From contig CALGBY010000034.1 in NCBI GenBank assembly GCA_937886445.1, positions 1-37,323 of the forward strand: a stretch of DNA of 37,323 nucleotides, written 5' to 3'. The translations under genes and the position numbers were made by a program. Below are positions 7,725 through 15,250 of the stretch, in pieces (within the stretch, counting starts at the first letter, position 1; every line of letters begins with the position of its first letter). The stretch is from an uncultured Clostridia bacterium (lineage in GTDB: Bacteria; Bacillota; Clostridia; Christensenellales; Aristaeellaceae). The notes beneath the pieces were generated by a model. That model was given only the letters and a program-made list of their open reading frames with translations. It was not told the DNA's origin and searched no databases.

Positions 7725-7757
7725 AAAAAATCAGCCGCTTCATGAAAAAGCGGCTGA
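7725..7757 (-). terminator. Terminator of dnaX
   Basis: TCAGCCGCTT (7731-7740) pairs with AAGCGGCTGA (7748-7757) around a 7-base loop. On the minus strand the stem is followed by six T residues (complement of 7730-7725). It begins 18 bases past the dnaX stop codon. The rest of the 7607-7724 gap holds nothing I recognise. Confidence 0.9.
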
Positions 7758-7774
7758 GCGGATGTTTTTTGTCC

Positions 7775-9364
7775 TTATTCCACAATCAGGTTTTCTCTGC
7801 CTACGATCTCGCTGATCGCGTCGATCGCCTTTTGGGCGGTCTCTTCTTTTTGACGGCTGTTTTTTGCTTCGGGCAGACGGATCTCCACATTGCAGTTATT
7901 CGCGCCGTTTTCATTGAGCGCGGCGATGATCGCACCCTTTCTGGGCTCAATGATGGCCATCAGGCCTTTGTTTTCCTCCTTCAGGATGAGGGTGAAGGTG
8001 TTGTTTTTATAACCGCCGTAGGTGTTGTCATTGATCAGGCTGAAAAGAAGGGAGTCATTCTTTTTCAGCGCGGCCAGCGTGCTGTTCCAGATCTCCTTGG
8101 GCGTTTTTTCGCTTCCCTCAAGCGCGTCATCCGGTACGGGCGGCTCCGCTGCGGACACTTCCCCGGCACTTTCGGTGTTTTCTGCCTTCTTTTCGGGCAC
8201 AGCCGCGGGCGCGGACACGCGAACGCCGTTCTTCTCAAGCTCCGACAGCTTATTTTCCAGTTCCGAAAGCCGCTCGATCAGTGCCTCACTGTCTTCTCCG
8301 GCGGCCTTCTGGCAGCAACGCAGGGTGCAGATCTCCAATACCTGAGAGGCGGAGGTGACAAAACGGGTATCGCTCTGCGCCTTGAGAAATGCCTCCTCCA
8401 GACGCAGCAGCCGGGGCACGGAAAAGGCCTGTGCCTGCTTCATATACCGTTCACCGCCGGTCACGGCGTCCGCCCCGCAGAGGCGGACAGCGGTAAGGGA
8501 ACGCAGGTGATTGCCCAGATCCTTCAGAAATACGCCTACATCGCGCCCCGAGCGCATCAGCTCCTCACAGTTTTTCAGGGCCTGCGCGCTGTCATACGCG
8601 GCAAGCGCGTCCGCGAAACGGAAAAGGAAGCCTCTGTCCGCACTGCCCAGCGCGGCGCGCACGCGTTCCTCTGTGATCTCTCCGCCGCCGCTCATACACA
8701 TGTCCAGTATACTGAGTGCGTCGCGCATGCCTCCCTCGGCGGCATCCGCGATCAGCTCCAGTGCTTCCCGGTCCGCTTTGCGGTCGTTTGCCTTCAGCAC
8801 GGTCTCCATCCTACCGGTCAGCTCATTCTGCGTAAAGCGGCCGAAATCATACCGCTGGCATCTTGAAAGAATGGTGGAAGGGATCTTCTGCGGCTCTGTG
8901 GTGGCCAGAATGAATACCATATAGGACGGGGGCTCTTCCAGTGTTTTCAAAAGCGCGTTGAAGGCACTCTGGGAAAGCATGTGTACTTCATCGATGATAT
9001 ATACCTTATATTTGCTGAACTGGGGCGGATAATCCACCTTTTCAAGCAGCTCACGTATCTCTTCCACACGGCTGTTGCTGGCGGCGTCCATTTCGTAAAC
9101 ATCCAGCGATGTGTCGCTCAGTATCGACTTGCAGCTGTCGCATTCGCAGCAGGGGTCGCCGTCGTTCGGGGAGGTGCAGTTCACGGCGCGGGCCATGATC
9201 TTGGCCGCGCTGGTTTTTCCGGTGCCGCGGCTGCCGCAAAAAAGGTAGGCGTGGCCGATGTGACCGGTGCGGATCTGGTTTCTGAGCGTTCTGATGATGC
9301 TCTCCTGACCCACCATATCGCTGAATGTTCTCGGACGCCATACTCTGTACAATGCCTGATACAT
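7775..9364 (-). CDS. dnaX: DNA polymerase III gamma/tau subunit
   Basis: The 529-residue clamp-loader ATPase has Walker A GSRGTGKT at 44-51, a four-cysteine zinc site (C63, then C72/C73, C75 and C78), Walker B with DEVH at 125-128, sensor region LATTEPQKIP near 154-162 and the SRC motif at about 167-169. Residues beyond about 360 form the variable tau-like tail with a charged linker. The start at 9364 gives the family N-terminus MYQALYRVWRPRTF and has a GAGGT site; an ATG 36 bases upstream is in frame but does not fit the family. The gene stands alone. The ybaB and recR genes that often follow dnaX in Bacillota are not here; a terminator and the Fe-S operon promoter follow instead. Confidence 0.95.
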   Translation of the reverse strand: MYQALYRVWRPRTFSDMVGQESIIRTLRNQIRTGHIGHAYLFCGSRGTGKTSAAKIMARAVNCTSPNDGDPCCECDSCKSILSDTSLDVYEMDAASNSRVEEIRELLEKVDYPPQFSKYKVYIIDEVHMLSQSAFNALLKTLEEPPSYMVFILATTEPQKIPSTILSRCQRYDFGRFTQNELTGRMETVLKANDRKADREALELIADAAEGGMRDALSILDMCMSGGGEITEERVRAALGSADRGFLFRFADALAAYDSAQALKNCEELMRSGRDVGVFLKDLGNHLRSLTAVRLCGADAVTGGERYMKQAQAFSVPRLLRLEEAFLKAQSDTRFVTSASQVLEICTLRCCQKAAGEDSEALIERLSELENKLSELEKNGVRVSAPAAVPEKKAENTESAGEVSAAEPPVPDDALEGSEKTPKEIWNSTLAALKKNDSLLFSLINDNTYGGYKNNTFTLILKEENKGLMAIIEPRKGAIIAALNENGANNCNVEIRLPEAKNSRQKEETAQKAIDAISEIVGRENLIVE

Positions 9365-9404
9365 ATTGATTACCTCACGGAAAAGTACATACTGTTGCAT
9401 ATGT

Positions 9405-9433
9405 ATTATGCATTATTTTTTTCCGCAGTGCAA
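9405..9433 (-). promoter_or_regulatory. Promoter of dnaX
   Basis: On the minus strand TTGCAC (9433-9428) and CATAAT (9410-9405) are separated by 17 bases, with the expected start near 9398 and a leader of about 34 bases. The -35 box sits in the loop of an A/T-flanked hairpin (TTTTTCCGC/GCGGAAAAA around 9417-9441). Confidence 0.6.
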
Positions 9434-9566
9434 GCGGAAAAATCGTCAGCCTGCTCCTGCTTCCCTTGGCGTCATCAGTCTGCCGCAGGGTGCCTGAACC
9501 GGGAAAACGGTCAAAAACGGATGAAAAAGGAGGAAAAAAGCACGAAAAGGACAGCGCTTTTTCCGG

Positions 9567-9596
9567 TTGACAGTACAGGCCGGTATCACTTATGAT
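9567..9596 (+). promoter_or_regulatory. Promoter of the pentapeptide-repeat gene
   Basis: TTGACA (9567-9572) and TATGAT (9591-9596) with an 18-base spacer. Transcription would start near 9603, about 27 bases before the start codon. Confidence 0.75.
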
Positions 9597-9629
9597 AGGA
9601 TATATCCTGAATGGATACGGAGGTATATG

Positions 9630-10295
9630 ATGAACGGGAGAGACAGGAATGACAGGCCGCGCGTTCTTCAGCCGGAGCTGCCTGAACAGCTTCCGCGCGC
9701 GTTTCGCCTTCCGGACGGTGATGAAGCGGAGGAAACGCTTTTTGACGGGCTGGAGCTTTCCGGTCTGGACCTTGCGGGAATGGATTTTGTTAAATGCGTG
9801 CTGAAGGGATGCGACCTGTCGGGTTGTGATCTTTCAGGCGGCGGCTTTACCGACTGCGTGCTTGAAAACTGCGATATTTCCTCGGCAAAGATGGAAAACA
9901 CGGCGTTTATCCGTACCGAGATCAGAAACTGCCGTGTGAGCGGAGCGGACGCCATCCACGCGGTCTTCAGGCATGCTCTGCTGGTGAACTGCAAGGGTGA
10001 GTATCTGAATATAGCGGGTTCTTCGCTTCAGGATACCTTGCTGCGCGGCTGCGTACTGCCGGAATTGTCGCTCGAAAGCGACAGGCTGACCGCCTGCGGC
10101 TTTGACGCCTGCGATCTCACCGCGCTTTCGGTGCATTCGACCCCGTTGAGAGGGATCGATCTTCGCACCTGTCGGCTTGACGGGGTGCGGGCCGATCTTG
10201 CGTCGCTTGCCGGTCTGCGAGTCACGCCGCTACAGGCGTCGCAGCTCGCGGTCCTTCTGGGATTGGATATCAGAGAAGAAGAAACAGAAAGCTGA
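9630..10295 (+). CDS. Pentapeptide-repeat protein, Qnr-like
   Basis: The 221-residue protein is made mostly of tandem five-residue units of the A(D/N)LXX type, for example LDLAG, CDLSG, CDISS and CRLDG. These form a right-handed quadrilateral beta helix. The repeats run from about residue 40 to 120 and resume near 145-185 after a less regular part. The C-terminal GLRVTPLQASQLAVLLGL resembles the closing helix of Qnr and McbG proteins, which mimic DNA and protect gyrase. Whether this one binds gyrase cannot be told from sequence. Two ATGs lie side by side at 9627 and 9630; the second is better spaced from GGAGG at 9619-9623. The gene is monocistronic, with its own promoter and terminator. Confidence 0.85.
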   Translation: MNGRDRNDRPRVLQPELPEQLPRAFRLPDGDEAEETLFDGLELSGLDLAGMDFVKCVLKGCDLSGCDLSGGGFTDCVLENCDISSAKMENTAFIRTEIRNCRVSGADAIHAVFRHALLVNCKGEYLNIAGSSLQDTLLRGCVLPELSLESDRLTACGFDACDLTALSVHSTPLRGIDLRTCRLDGVRADLASLAGLRVTPLQASQLAVLLGLDIREEETES

Positions 10296-10300
10296 AAATA

Positions 10301-10340
10301 ACCGCTGCCCCCTTTTTTCTGAAGGGACAGCGGTCTTTTT
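10301..10340 (+). terminator. Terminator after the pentapeptide-repeat gene
   Basis: ACCGCTG (10301-10307) plus CCC pairs with GGG-A-CAGCGGT (10324-10334), followed by CTTTTT. It overlaps the stop codon of the convergent ammonia-lyase gene, whose own transcript would see the same hairpin with an A-rich 5' side. Confidence 0.8.
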
Positions 10341-11550
10341 ATTCAGCTGCTTCCGGAACGGGAAGCTTGCCGTTCCACACGATCTTCCGATAGTTTTCGC
10401 GGTCCGTTGCCCCCTCTGTGGAGATGAAAAGGAGGCGGGAGGAGGAATTGAGCCCGAGCCGTTCACGGATAGCCCGGTACTTTTGCTCTGTAAGAAGGCA
10501 CATCGCGGAACCGAATGCCGCGGCTCCGCTTTCGCCTGAGATCACAGGGGGATCGCCGGCACAGGGGGTGGCCAGTATCCGCATCCCGTACGCGGCGGCA
10601 TATTCCGGAACGGAAAGGAAACAGTCCGCCGTGTTTTTCAGTACTTCCCACGCGATGGGGCAGGGCTCACCGCAGGCGAGACCGGCCATACAGGTGGAAA
10701 GATCGCCGGTCGCACTGTGAGGCTTTCCGTCTCCCGCTTTCGCGGAAAGGTACAGGCAGGCCGCACTGTGGGGTTCCGCTATGGTGATGACGGGCCTTTC
10801 CTCTCCGTAAACGGAGGAGAAAAAGCCGGCTATGGCGCCGGCCATCGATCCGACACCGGCCTGCAGGAAGACATGGGTGGGCTTTATACCGTTCAGCTGC
10901 TCCGCGGCTTCAAGCGCGACAGTCATATATCCTTGCATGATATGCAGCGGGATATCCTCGTAACCCTCACTTGAGGTATCCTGCATCAGGATCCATCCGT
11001 TTCTTTCGGCCTCGGCGGCGGCAAAACGCACGGTATCGTCATAATTCATACCGGTTACTTCCGCCCGTGCTCCCAGCGCGCGTATGTTTTCCACTCTTTC
11101 ATCGGCGCTCCCGCGGGGCAGATAGACAACGCATCCCTGCCTTAACCGGGCTGCCGTCCATGCCACGCCGCGGCCATGGTTTCCGTCCGTCGCGGTCACA
11201 AAGGTGATGTTTCCGAGGCGGGACTTTGCTTCCTCCGATGTGATCCCGGAATACGGCAGACTGGTTTCCGGGTATCCGAGCAATTCCGATACCCATCTGC
11301 CCGCGGCATAGCTTCCTCCCAGCACCTTGAAGGCGTTCAGAGAAAAACGCGTGCTCTCATCCTTGATGAAGATGCTTCCGATCCCGAGCTGATCAGAGAG
11401 AGCGGGGAGACTGCGGAGCGGGGAAGGGGCATAGCCCGGAAGACTGCTGTGGAATGTGCGCGCTTTTTCCGCTTCACGAAGGGAAAAACGCGGGTCTGAG
11501 TATTCGCGGCGCGAATGCCGCGGGAATACCGCGGAAATATCTGCTTCCAT
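10339..11550 (-). CDS. Diaminopropionate ammonia-lyase
   Basis: The 403-residue fold-type II PLP enzyme converts 2,3-diaminopropionate to pyruvate and two ammonia. The PLP lysine is K75 in SLNAFKVLGGSYA, and D122 (TATDGNHGRG) and D191 (MQDTSSEGYEDIP) match the catalytic aspartates D120 and D189 of the E. coli enzyme; the context EGYEDIP...MQGYM is diagnostic. The start at 11550 has an AAGGAG site at a long spacing. An in-frame ATG at 11607 would overlap the kinase gene and adds residues not typical of the family. It is the third gene of a unit with the sugar isomerase and PfkB kinase, an unusual setting for an amino-acid lyase; a hairpin lies between it and the kinase. Confidence 0.9.
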   Translation of the reverse strand: MEADISAVFPRHSRREYSDPRFSLREAEKARTFHSSLPGYAPSPLRSLPALSDQLGIGSIFIKDESTRFSLNAFKVLGGSYAAGRWVSELLGYPETSLPYSGITSEEAKSRLGNITFVTATDGNHGRGVAWTAARLRQGCVVYLPRGSADERVENIRALGARAEVTGMNYDDTVRFAAAEAERNGWILMQDTSSEGYEDIPLHIMQGYMTVALEAAEQLNGIKPTHVFLQAGVGSMAGAIAGFFSSVYGEERPVITIAEPHSAACLYLSAKAGDGKPHSATGDLSTCMAGLACGEPCPIAWEVLKNTADCFLSVPEYAAAYGMRILATPCAGDPPVISGESGAAAFGSAMCLLTEQKYRAIRERLGLNSSSRLLFISTEGATDRENYRKIVWNGKLPVPEAAE

Positions 11551-11572
11551 TGGTATGACGCTCCTTTTCAAA

Positions 11573-11593
11573 GGGGGCTGCAGCGCAGCCCCC
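11573..11593 (-). other. GC-rich intergenic hairpin between kinase and lyase genes
   Basis: GGGGGCTG (11573-11580) pairs with CAGCCCCC (11586-11593). On the minus strand only TTT and then GAAAAGGAG follow, the latter being the ribosome site of the lyase gene. It may act as a weak terminator or RNA-processing site that lowers lyase expression relative to the genes before it. Confidence 0.5.
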
Positions 11594-11603
11594 GGGTATA
11601 TTT

Positions 11604-12722
11604 TCAAATCATCCGGTAAGTTTTCCAGCCTTTCCGGATGCGCGCGTCCAGCGCTTCAAGTGTTTCAAGCCCGCTGAGCGCGTCTACAGCCGTTACGCAG
11701 CAGGCACCCTCCGCGGCAGCCAGACGCGCGCATTCTTCCGGCCCTCTGCCTTCAAGCAGCGCGGCAAGGAAAGCCGCGATGGCGGTATCTCCGCATCCTG
11801 TGGCGGATACCGTTTTTTCCGCGGCAAAGCAGGGCTGAAGCCCTTTTCTGTTTTGCCAGCGCGATACATCAAAGCCGGTACAACGGGCGGCTCTTTCCAG
11901 CTTTTCACCCTCGCCGCAGGCATAATACAGCCCGCCGGTGCCGCATTTGACGACACAGACCCCGCAGCCCATAGCGAGGCATTTTTCCGCGAGCGGAGCG
12001 GCGTCTCTTTCCGGGTCGACGAGAGAGATCATGTCGCCGCCCCTTGCCGAAAGGCGTTCGTACAGGCTTCTGTCCAGCATGAAGCACAGCTCCTCAAAGC
12101 TGGGGAGGAAAAGATCCGTTTCCGGCAGGATGTTTTCAAGAAACGCTTGCCAATCCTGCTGCCCGGCCTCCGAGGAAGGATCGATCGCCGCCATATCCAG
12201 GCTGACCGCGCAGCCGGCTTTGTGGGCCCTTGAAAACAGCGTTTTCAATTCCTTTCCGCTGTTTGCGTACATCTTTTTCATCAGCGGTGGATAGCCGAAA
12301 TGAAGGAGAGAACAGCCTTCAAAAACAGAATCCGGTATGTCTCTTTCCGAAAAGGTGCTGTTGGCACCGGGGCAGTGAAGAAAGATCCTGTCCTGACCGG
12401 GAACGGCCAGTACTACGGAATAGCTGGTCGTACTCAGCCTGTCACGGATCAGTCCCTTCGCGGAGCGTTTTTTCAGCTCCGCCTCGATCAGGTCTCCCAG
12501 CTCATCCGTTCCGGCCTTGCAGAGCAGCGTGACATCCGCTCCCAGAAGCTGCAGCGCGAGGCCGGTGTTGGCCACGCTTCCTCCCAGGCTGATCTTTACA
12601 TTTTCCGTCTGGATGAGATGCCCCGGCAAAAACAGCTCCTGTGTGCTTTTCCCGGTGACGGCCGGGGAAAACACGGGCGTGATATCAAGACAGATATGCC
12701 CTGCCGAGATCACTTTTTTCAT
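11604..12722 (-). CDS. PfkB-family carbohydrate kinase
   Basis: The 372-residue ribokinase-fold protein has the N-terminal signature GGSVANTGLALQLLGA near residues 47-62 and the C-terminal ATP/catalytic signature TVSATGCGDTAIAAF with catalytic base D312. PfkB enzymes phosphorylate a sugar or nucleoside hydroxyl; the substrate is not visible. It begins 4 bases after the isomerase gene, which suggests it phosphorylates that enzyme's product. Xylose loci usually use an FGGY-type xylulokinase for this step, and none is present here. An insertion around residues 270-305 makes it longer than a typical ribokinase (about 310). The ribosome site is weak, so translation is probably coupled. Confidence 0.88.
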   Translation of the reverse strand: MKKVISAGHICLDITPVFSPAVTGKSTQELFLPGHLIQTENVKISLGGSVANTGLALQLLGADVTLLCKAGTDELGDLIEAELKKRSAKGLIRDRLSTTSYSVVLAVPGQDRIFLHCPGANSTFSERDIPDSVFEGCSLLHFGYPPLMKKMYANSGKELKTLFSRAHKAGCAVSLDMAAIDPSSEAGQQDWQAFLENILPETDLFLPSFEELCFMLDRSLYERLSARGGDMISLVDPERDAAPLAEKCLAMGCGVCVVKCGTGGLYYACGEGEKLERAARCTGFDVSRWQNRKGLQPCFAAEKTVSATGCGDTAIAAFLAALLEGRGPEECARLAAAEGACCVTAVDALSGLETLEALDARIRKGWKTYRMI

Positions 12723-12726
12723 CAGG

Positions 12727-13755
12727 TCACACCAGCCCCATCAGCAGATTCATCGTGTACATTTCAAGCTGTTCGAATTTTCTTTCTTCGATCAGCTTTT
12801 CCGTATACGCGTAATCCCAGCGGCGGGCCTTTTCTTCAAGCGCTTTGAAAACGGCAAGGCTGTTTTTCAGATGCTCAAAGCTGTCTTCATCGGAGGTGGT
12901 GCGCATGGCCTTCACATCCAGACCGACATATTCGCCCTTTGCACCGTAGTTGTTTTCGACCAGTACCTTTACCTGATTGAAGGCGGCACGCAGGTTCTCA
13001 ACGCCGAAGCTCTTGTCCTGGTCATAGCGGATGCCGTTCTGATCGTTGAGATGCACGGTGAACAGCTTGTCAAAGGCCATCGCGAAGCCGATCTCATGGG
13101 CGGGATCAAGGCCGGCCAGAATGGCATGCGCGCTTTCAAGGTTGCCGCCTACACGGGCAGGGTCGATCGTGGCGGCGGATACGGCAAGAACATGCCCCAT
13201 GGTGCCGCAGATAGAGCGGTCGATGGGCTCGTTGGGCTTGGGCTCGATGCACACACGGATATGTTTGTCATATTCCAGCATTTTGTTGATGGCTTCCACC
13301 AGCTGCTTTGTGGCCCAAACGGGGCTTTTGCTTTCGGCGCACAGTGTGCCCTCGCGGGCCAGCCACAGCACAATGAAGGAAGCTCCCAGTTCATTGGCGA
13401 TATCGATGGAGCGGAAGGCACGCCACAGGGCAAAGTCACGGTCTTCCTTTCTCATGCTCATGAAGCCGCCGTCCTGCGTGTGCGGATCCATCCACAGGCG
13501 CGGGGCCACAAACTCGGCCTTGAGCCCGTATTTATCCAATAGCTTCTTAACGCCGCGCGCGTATTCCCTGATTTCCTCCTCGGTCATATTGTTCATATCA
13601 GGCACGGCGTCATCATCATGAAACTGTACCGCGGAAAAGCCGAGCTCGGCAAACCTTTTGAACTTCTCTTCAAGATCAATGGGCTTTCTTGTTTCGGGGC
13701 CGTAGGAATCGGCTCCGGTGTGAACATTCCACGGACCTACTGAAAACCTGAACAT
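12727..13755 (-). CDS. Xylose-isomerase-like TIM-barrel sugar isomerase
   Basis: The 342-residue protein aligns with class I (Streptomyces-type) xylose isomerases. It has AVQFHDDD with catalytic H46 and D49, metal and substrate residues E171 and K173 in IEPKPNEP, E207 and H210 in NLESAH, the second metal site YDQD (D245, D247) and D280 in GLDVKAMRT. One first-shell ligand differs: the aspartate of the usual HIDLNGQNG motif is H235 in VHLNDQNG. This and the shorter length suggest a diverged subfamily, so the substrate may not be D-xylose. It is the first gene of the isomerase-kinase-lyase unit and is divergent from the sugar ABC transporter. AACGGAGGG precedes the start codon. Confidence 0.82.
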   Translation of the reverse strand: MFRFSVGPWNVHTGADSYGPETRKPIDLEEKFKRFAELGFSAVQFHDDDAVPDMNNMTEEEIREYARGVKKLLDKYGLKAEFVAPRLWMDPHTQDGGFMSMRKEDRDFALWRAFRSIDIANELGASFIVLWLAREGTLCAESKSPVWATKQLVEAINKMLEYDKHIRVCIEPKPNEPIDRSICGTMGHVLAVSAATIDPARVGGNLESAHAILAGLDPAHEIGFAMAFDKLFTVHLNDQNGIRYDQDKSFGVENLRAAFNQVKVLVENNYGAKGEYVGLDVKAMRTTSDEDSFEHLKNSLAVFKALEEKARRWDYAYTEKLIEERKFEQLEMYTMNLLMGLV

Positions 13756-13801
13756 AAGCGCATCCCTCCGTTAAGCGGTATTATATTTGTTTCCAACCGG
13801 G

Positions 13802-13830
13802 ATTTTACACGAACGAAAGAAAAAAATCAA
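13802..13830 (-). promoter_or_regulatory. Promoter of the isomerase-kinase-lyase unit
   Basis: On the minus strand TTGATT (13830-13825) and TAAAAT (13807-13802) with a 17-base spacer. The start is expected near 13795, with a leader of about 40 bases. Confidence 0.65.
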
Positions 13831-13865
13831 CCCCTCAGGCTATATATAAAGGTAAGATTTATTCC

Positions 13866-13879
13866 GAAAGCGCTTACCG
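13866..13879. promoter_or_regulatory. LacI/CcpA-type operator candidate (cre-like)
   Basis: CGAAAGCGCTTACC has the palindromic core AAGCGCTT and matches the cre-like pattern TGAAAGCGCTTACA at 12 of 14 positions. It lies upstream of both divergent promoters. It could be a catabolite-control site or the operator of a local LacI-family regulator; no such regulator gene is in the window. Confidence 0.5.
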
Positions 13880-13926
13880 CGTACGGCTGAAGAGATAAAT
13901 ATTAATAGAATGTAATAAATTTGGCA

Positions 13927-13955
13927 TTGACATTTTGTGAAATGCGTATGATAAT
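13927..13955 (+). promoter_or_regulatory. Promoter of the sugar ABC transporter operon
   Basis: TTGACA (13927-13932) and GATAAT (13950-13955) with a 17-base spacer. Transcription should begin near 13962. Confidence 0.8.
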
Positions 13956-14116
13956 ATACGGGTAACAAAACTTATGTTCCGTCCTCCGTGGTCTGTCTCC
14001 CGGAAGAGGCATCGGTATTTGTCTGAAAATGCTCCGTATATATTTTCTGATCTGTCTCCACTACGAAATTACAGGGCGCCAGTCCTGTAAAAAATAAAAA
14101 AGGAGTGTACCCGTCT

Positions 14117-15151
14117 ATGAAGAAACTCATTGCTCTTGCTCTGGCTATCGTAATGATGCTGGGCACCTGCGCCGCTCTGGCCGAAAAGGTCGGCGTGTCC
14201 ATGCCTACCAAGGATCTTCAGCGTTGGAACCAGGATGGCGACAACATGAAGCAGCAGCTGGAAGCTGCCGGTTACGAAGTGGATCTGCAGTATGCCGCTA
14301 ACGATGTGCAGCAGCAGCTGAACCAGGTTACCAACATGATCAACAGCGGCTGCAAGGTCGTTGTTATCGCTGCTATCGAAGGCTCCTCCCTGGGCTCTGC
14401 CCTGGATCTGGCCAAGGAACAGGGTGTCACCGTCATCGCTTATGACCGTCTTCTGATGGAATCTGACGCTGTTTCCTACTATGCCACCTTTGATAACTAC
14501 ATGGTCGGCACCATTCAGGGCCAGTACATCGAAGAAAAGCTGGATCTGAAAAACGCTGAAGGCCCCTTCGTTATCGAAATCACCGCCGGCGACCCCGGTG
14601 ACAACAACGCCTTCTTCTTCTACAATGGCGCTGTTGACGTGCTGAAGCCCTACATCGATGCCGGCAAAGTCATCGTGAAGTCCGAACAGATCGCTTTCGA
14701 AGCTGTTGCCACTCCCGGTTGGAAGACCGAAACCGCTCAGGCCCGTGCCGAGAGCATCATCGGTTCCTTCTATGCTGATGGCTCCAACATCGATGCCTGG
14801 CTGTGCTCCAACGACTCCACCGCTCTGGGCGTGACCAACGCTCTGGAAGCCCTGTATGATGGCGAATGGCCCATCATCACCGGTCAGGACTGCGACATCG
14901 CCAACACCAAGAACATGATCGCCGGCAAGCAGAGCATGTCCATCTTCAAGGACACCCGTACTCTGGCTGCCCAGACCGTGAAGATGATCGGTCAGATCCT
15001 CAACGGCGAGACTGTTGACGTGAACAGCACCTACAATAACAACGTGATGGAAGTTCCTTCCTTCCTGTGCGCTCCCGTGTTCGCTGATGTGAACAACTAT
15101 GTTGACCTGCTGATCAACTCCGGCTACTACACCGCTGACCAGCTCCAGTAA
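14117..15151 (+). CDS. Sugar ABC transporter substrate-binding protein (ChvE/XylF type)
   Basis: The 344-residue exported protein has a signal peptide MKKLIALALAIVMML...AALA-E; a cysteine at position 18 lies in a poor lipobox (LGTC), so anchoring as a lipoprotein is uncertain. The mature part has the periplasmic-binding-protein type I pattern of ChvE and XylF: VGVSMPTKDLQRWNQDG, YAANDVQQQLNQVTNMI, VIAYDRLL and YYATFDNYMVG. ChvE binds several aldoses and XylF binds xylose; the ligand here is inferred as a pentose or similar sugar. The ATG at 14117 follows AAAAAGGAG at 11 bases; a GTG start inside that site is rejected. Codon use is strongly biased, as expected for an abundant protein. Confidence 0.93.
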   Translation: MKKLIALALAIVMMLGTCAALAEKVGVSMPTKDLQRWNQDGDNMKQQLEAAGYEVDLQYAANDVQQQLNQVTNMINSGCKVVVIAAIEGSSLGSALDLAKEQGVTVIAYDRLLMESDAVSYYATFDNYMVGTIQGQYIEEKLDLKNAEGPFVIEITAGDPGDNNAFFFYNGAVDVLKPYIDAGKVIVKSEQIAFEAVATPGWKTETAQARAESIIGSFYADGSNIDAWLCSNDSTALGVTNALEALYDGEWPIITGQDCDIANTKNMIAGKQSMSIFKDTRTLAAQTVKMIGQILNGETVDVNSTYNNNVMEVPSFLCAPVFADVNNYVDLLINSGYYTADQLQ

Positions 15152-15166
15152 TCAAGTGACCTGACA

Positions 15167-15205
15167 GGGCGCGGGCGGGCTTCTGCCCGTCCGCGCCCCT
15201 TTTTA
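15167..15205 (+). terminator. Strong hairpin after the binding-protein gene
   Basis: GGGCGCGGGCGGGC (15167-15180) pairs almost fully with GCCCGTCCGCGCCC (15185-15198) around TTCT, followed by CTTTTTATTT. No promoter is evident before the ATPase gene, so it is probably a leaky terminator or 3' stabiliser. Either would keep the binding protein in excess over the membrane components. Confidence 0.8.
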
Positions 15206-15250
15206 TTTCTTATTTATTTTTCCATCTGAAGGAAAAACCGGAGGGATGAT

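Larger units (their letters stand above)
13756..14116. promoter_or_regulatory. Divergent control region between the isomerase unit and the sugar transporter
   Basis: This 361-base gap holds two outward-facing promoters (13802-13830 minus and 13927-13955 plus) and a palindromic operator-like site between them at 13866-13879. The leader of the transporter mRNA is about 155 bases. It contains imperfect repeats around 13978-14010 but no riboswitch I recognise. Confidence 0.7.

Noticed and set aside
9417..9441. Hairpin TTTTTCCGC/GCGGAAAAA as a terminator
   Set aside because: The A and T runs are part of the stem and no T-run follows on either strand; it overlaps the dnaX -35 box instead.
9421..9540. 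Possible SRP RNA upstream of dnaX on the minus strand
   Set aside because: SRP RNA genes often sit here in Bacillota, and GGAAGCAGGAGCAGG occurs, but the conserved GUCAGG...GGAAG domain IV pairing is not formed, and no long closing stem or terminator follows.
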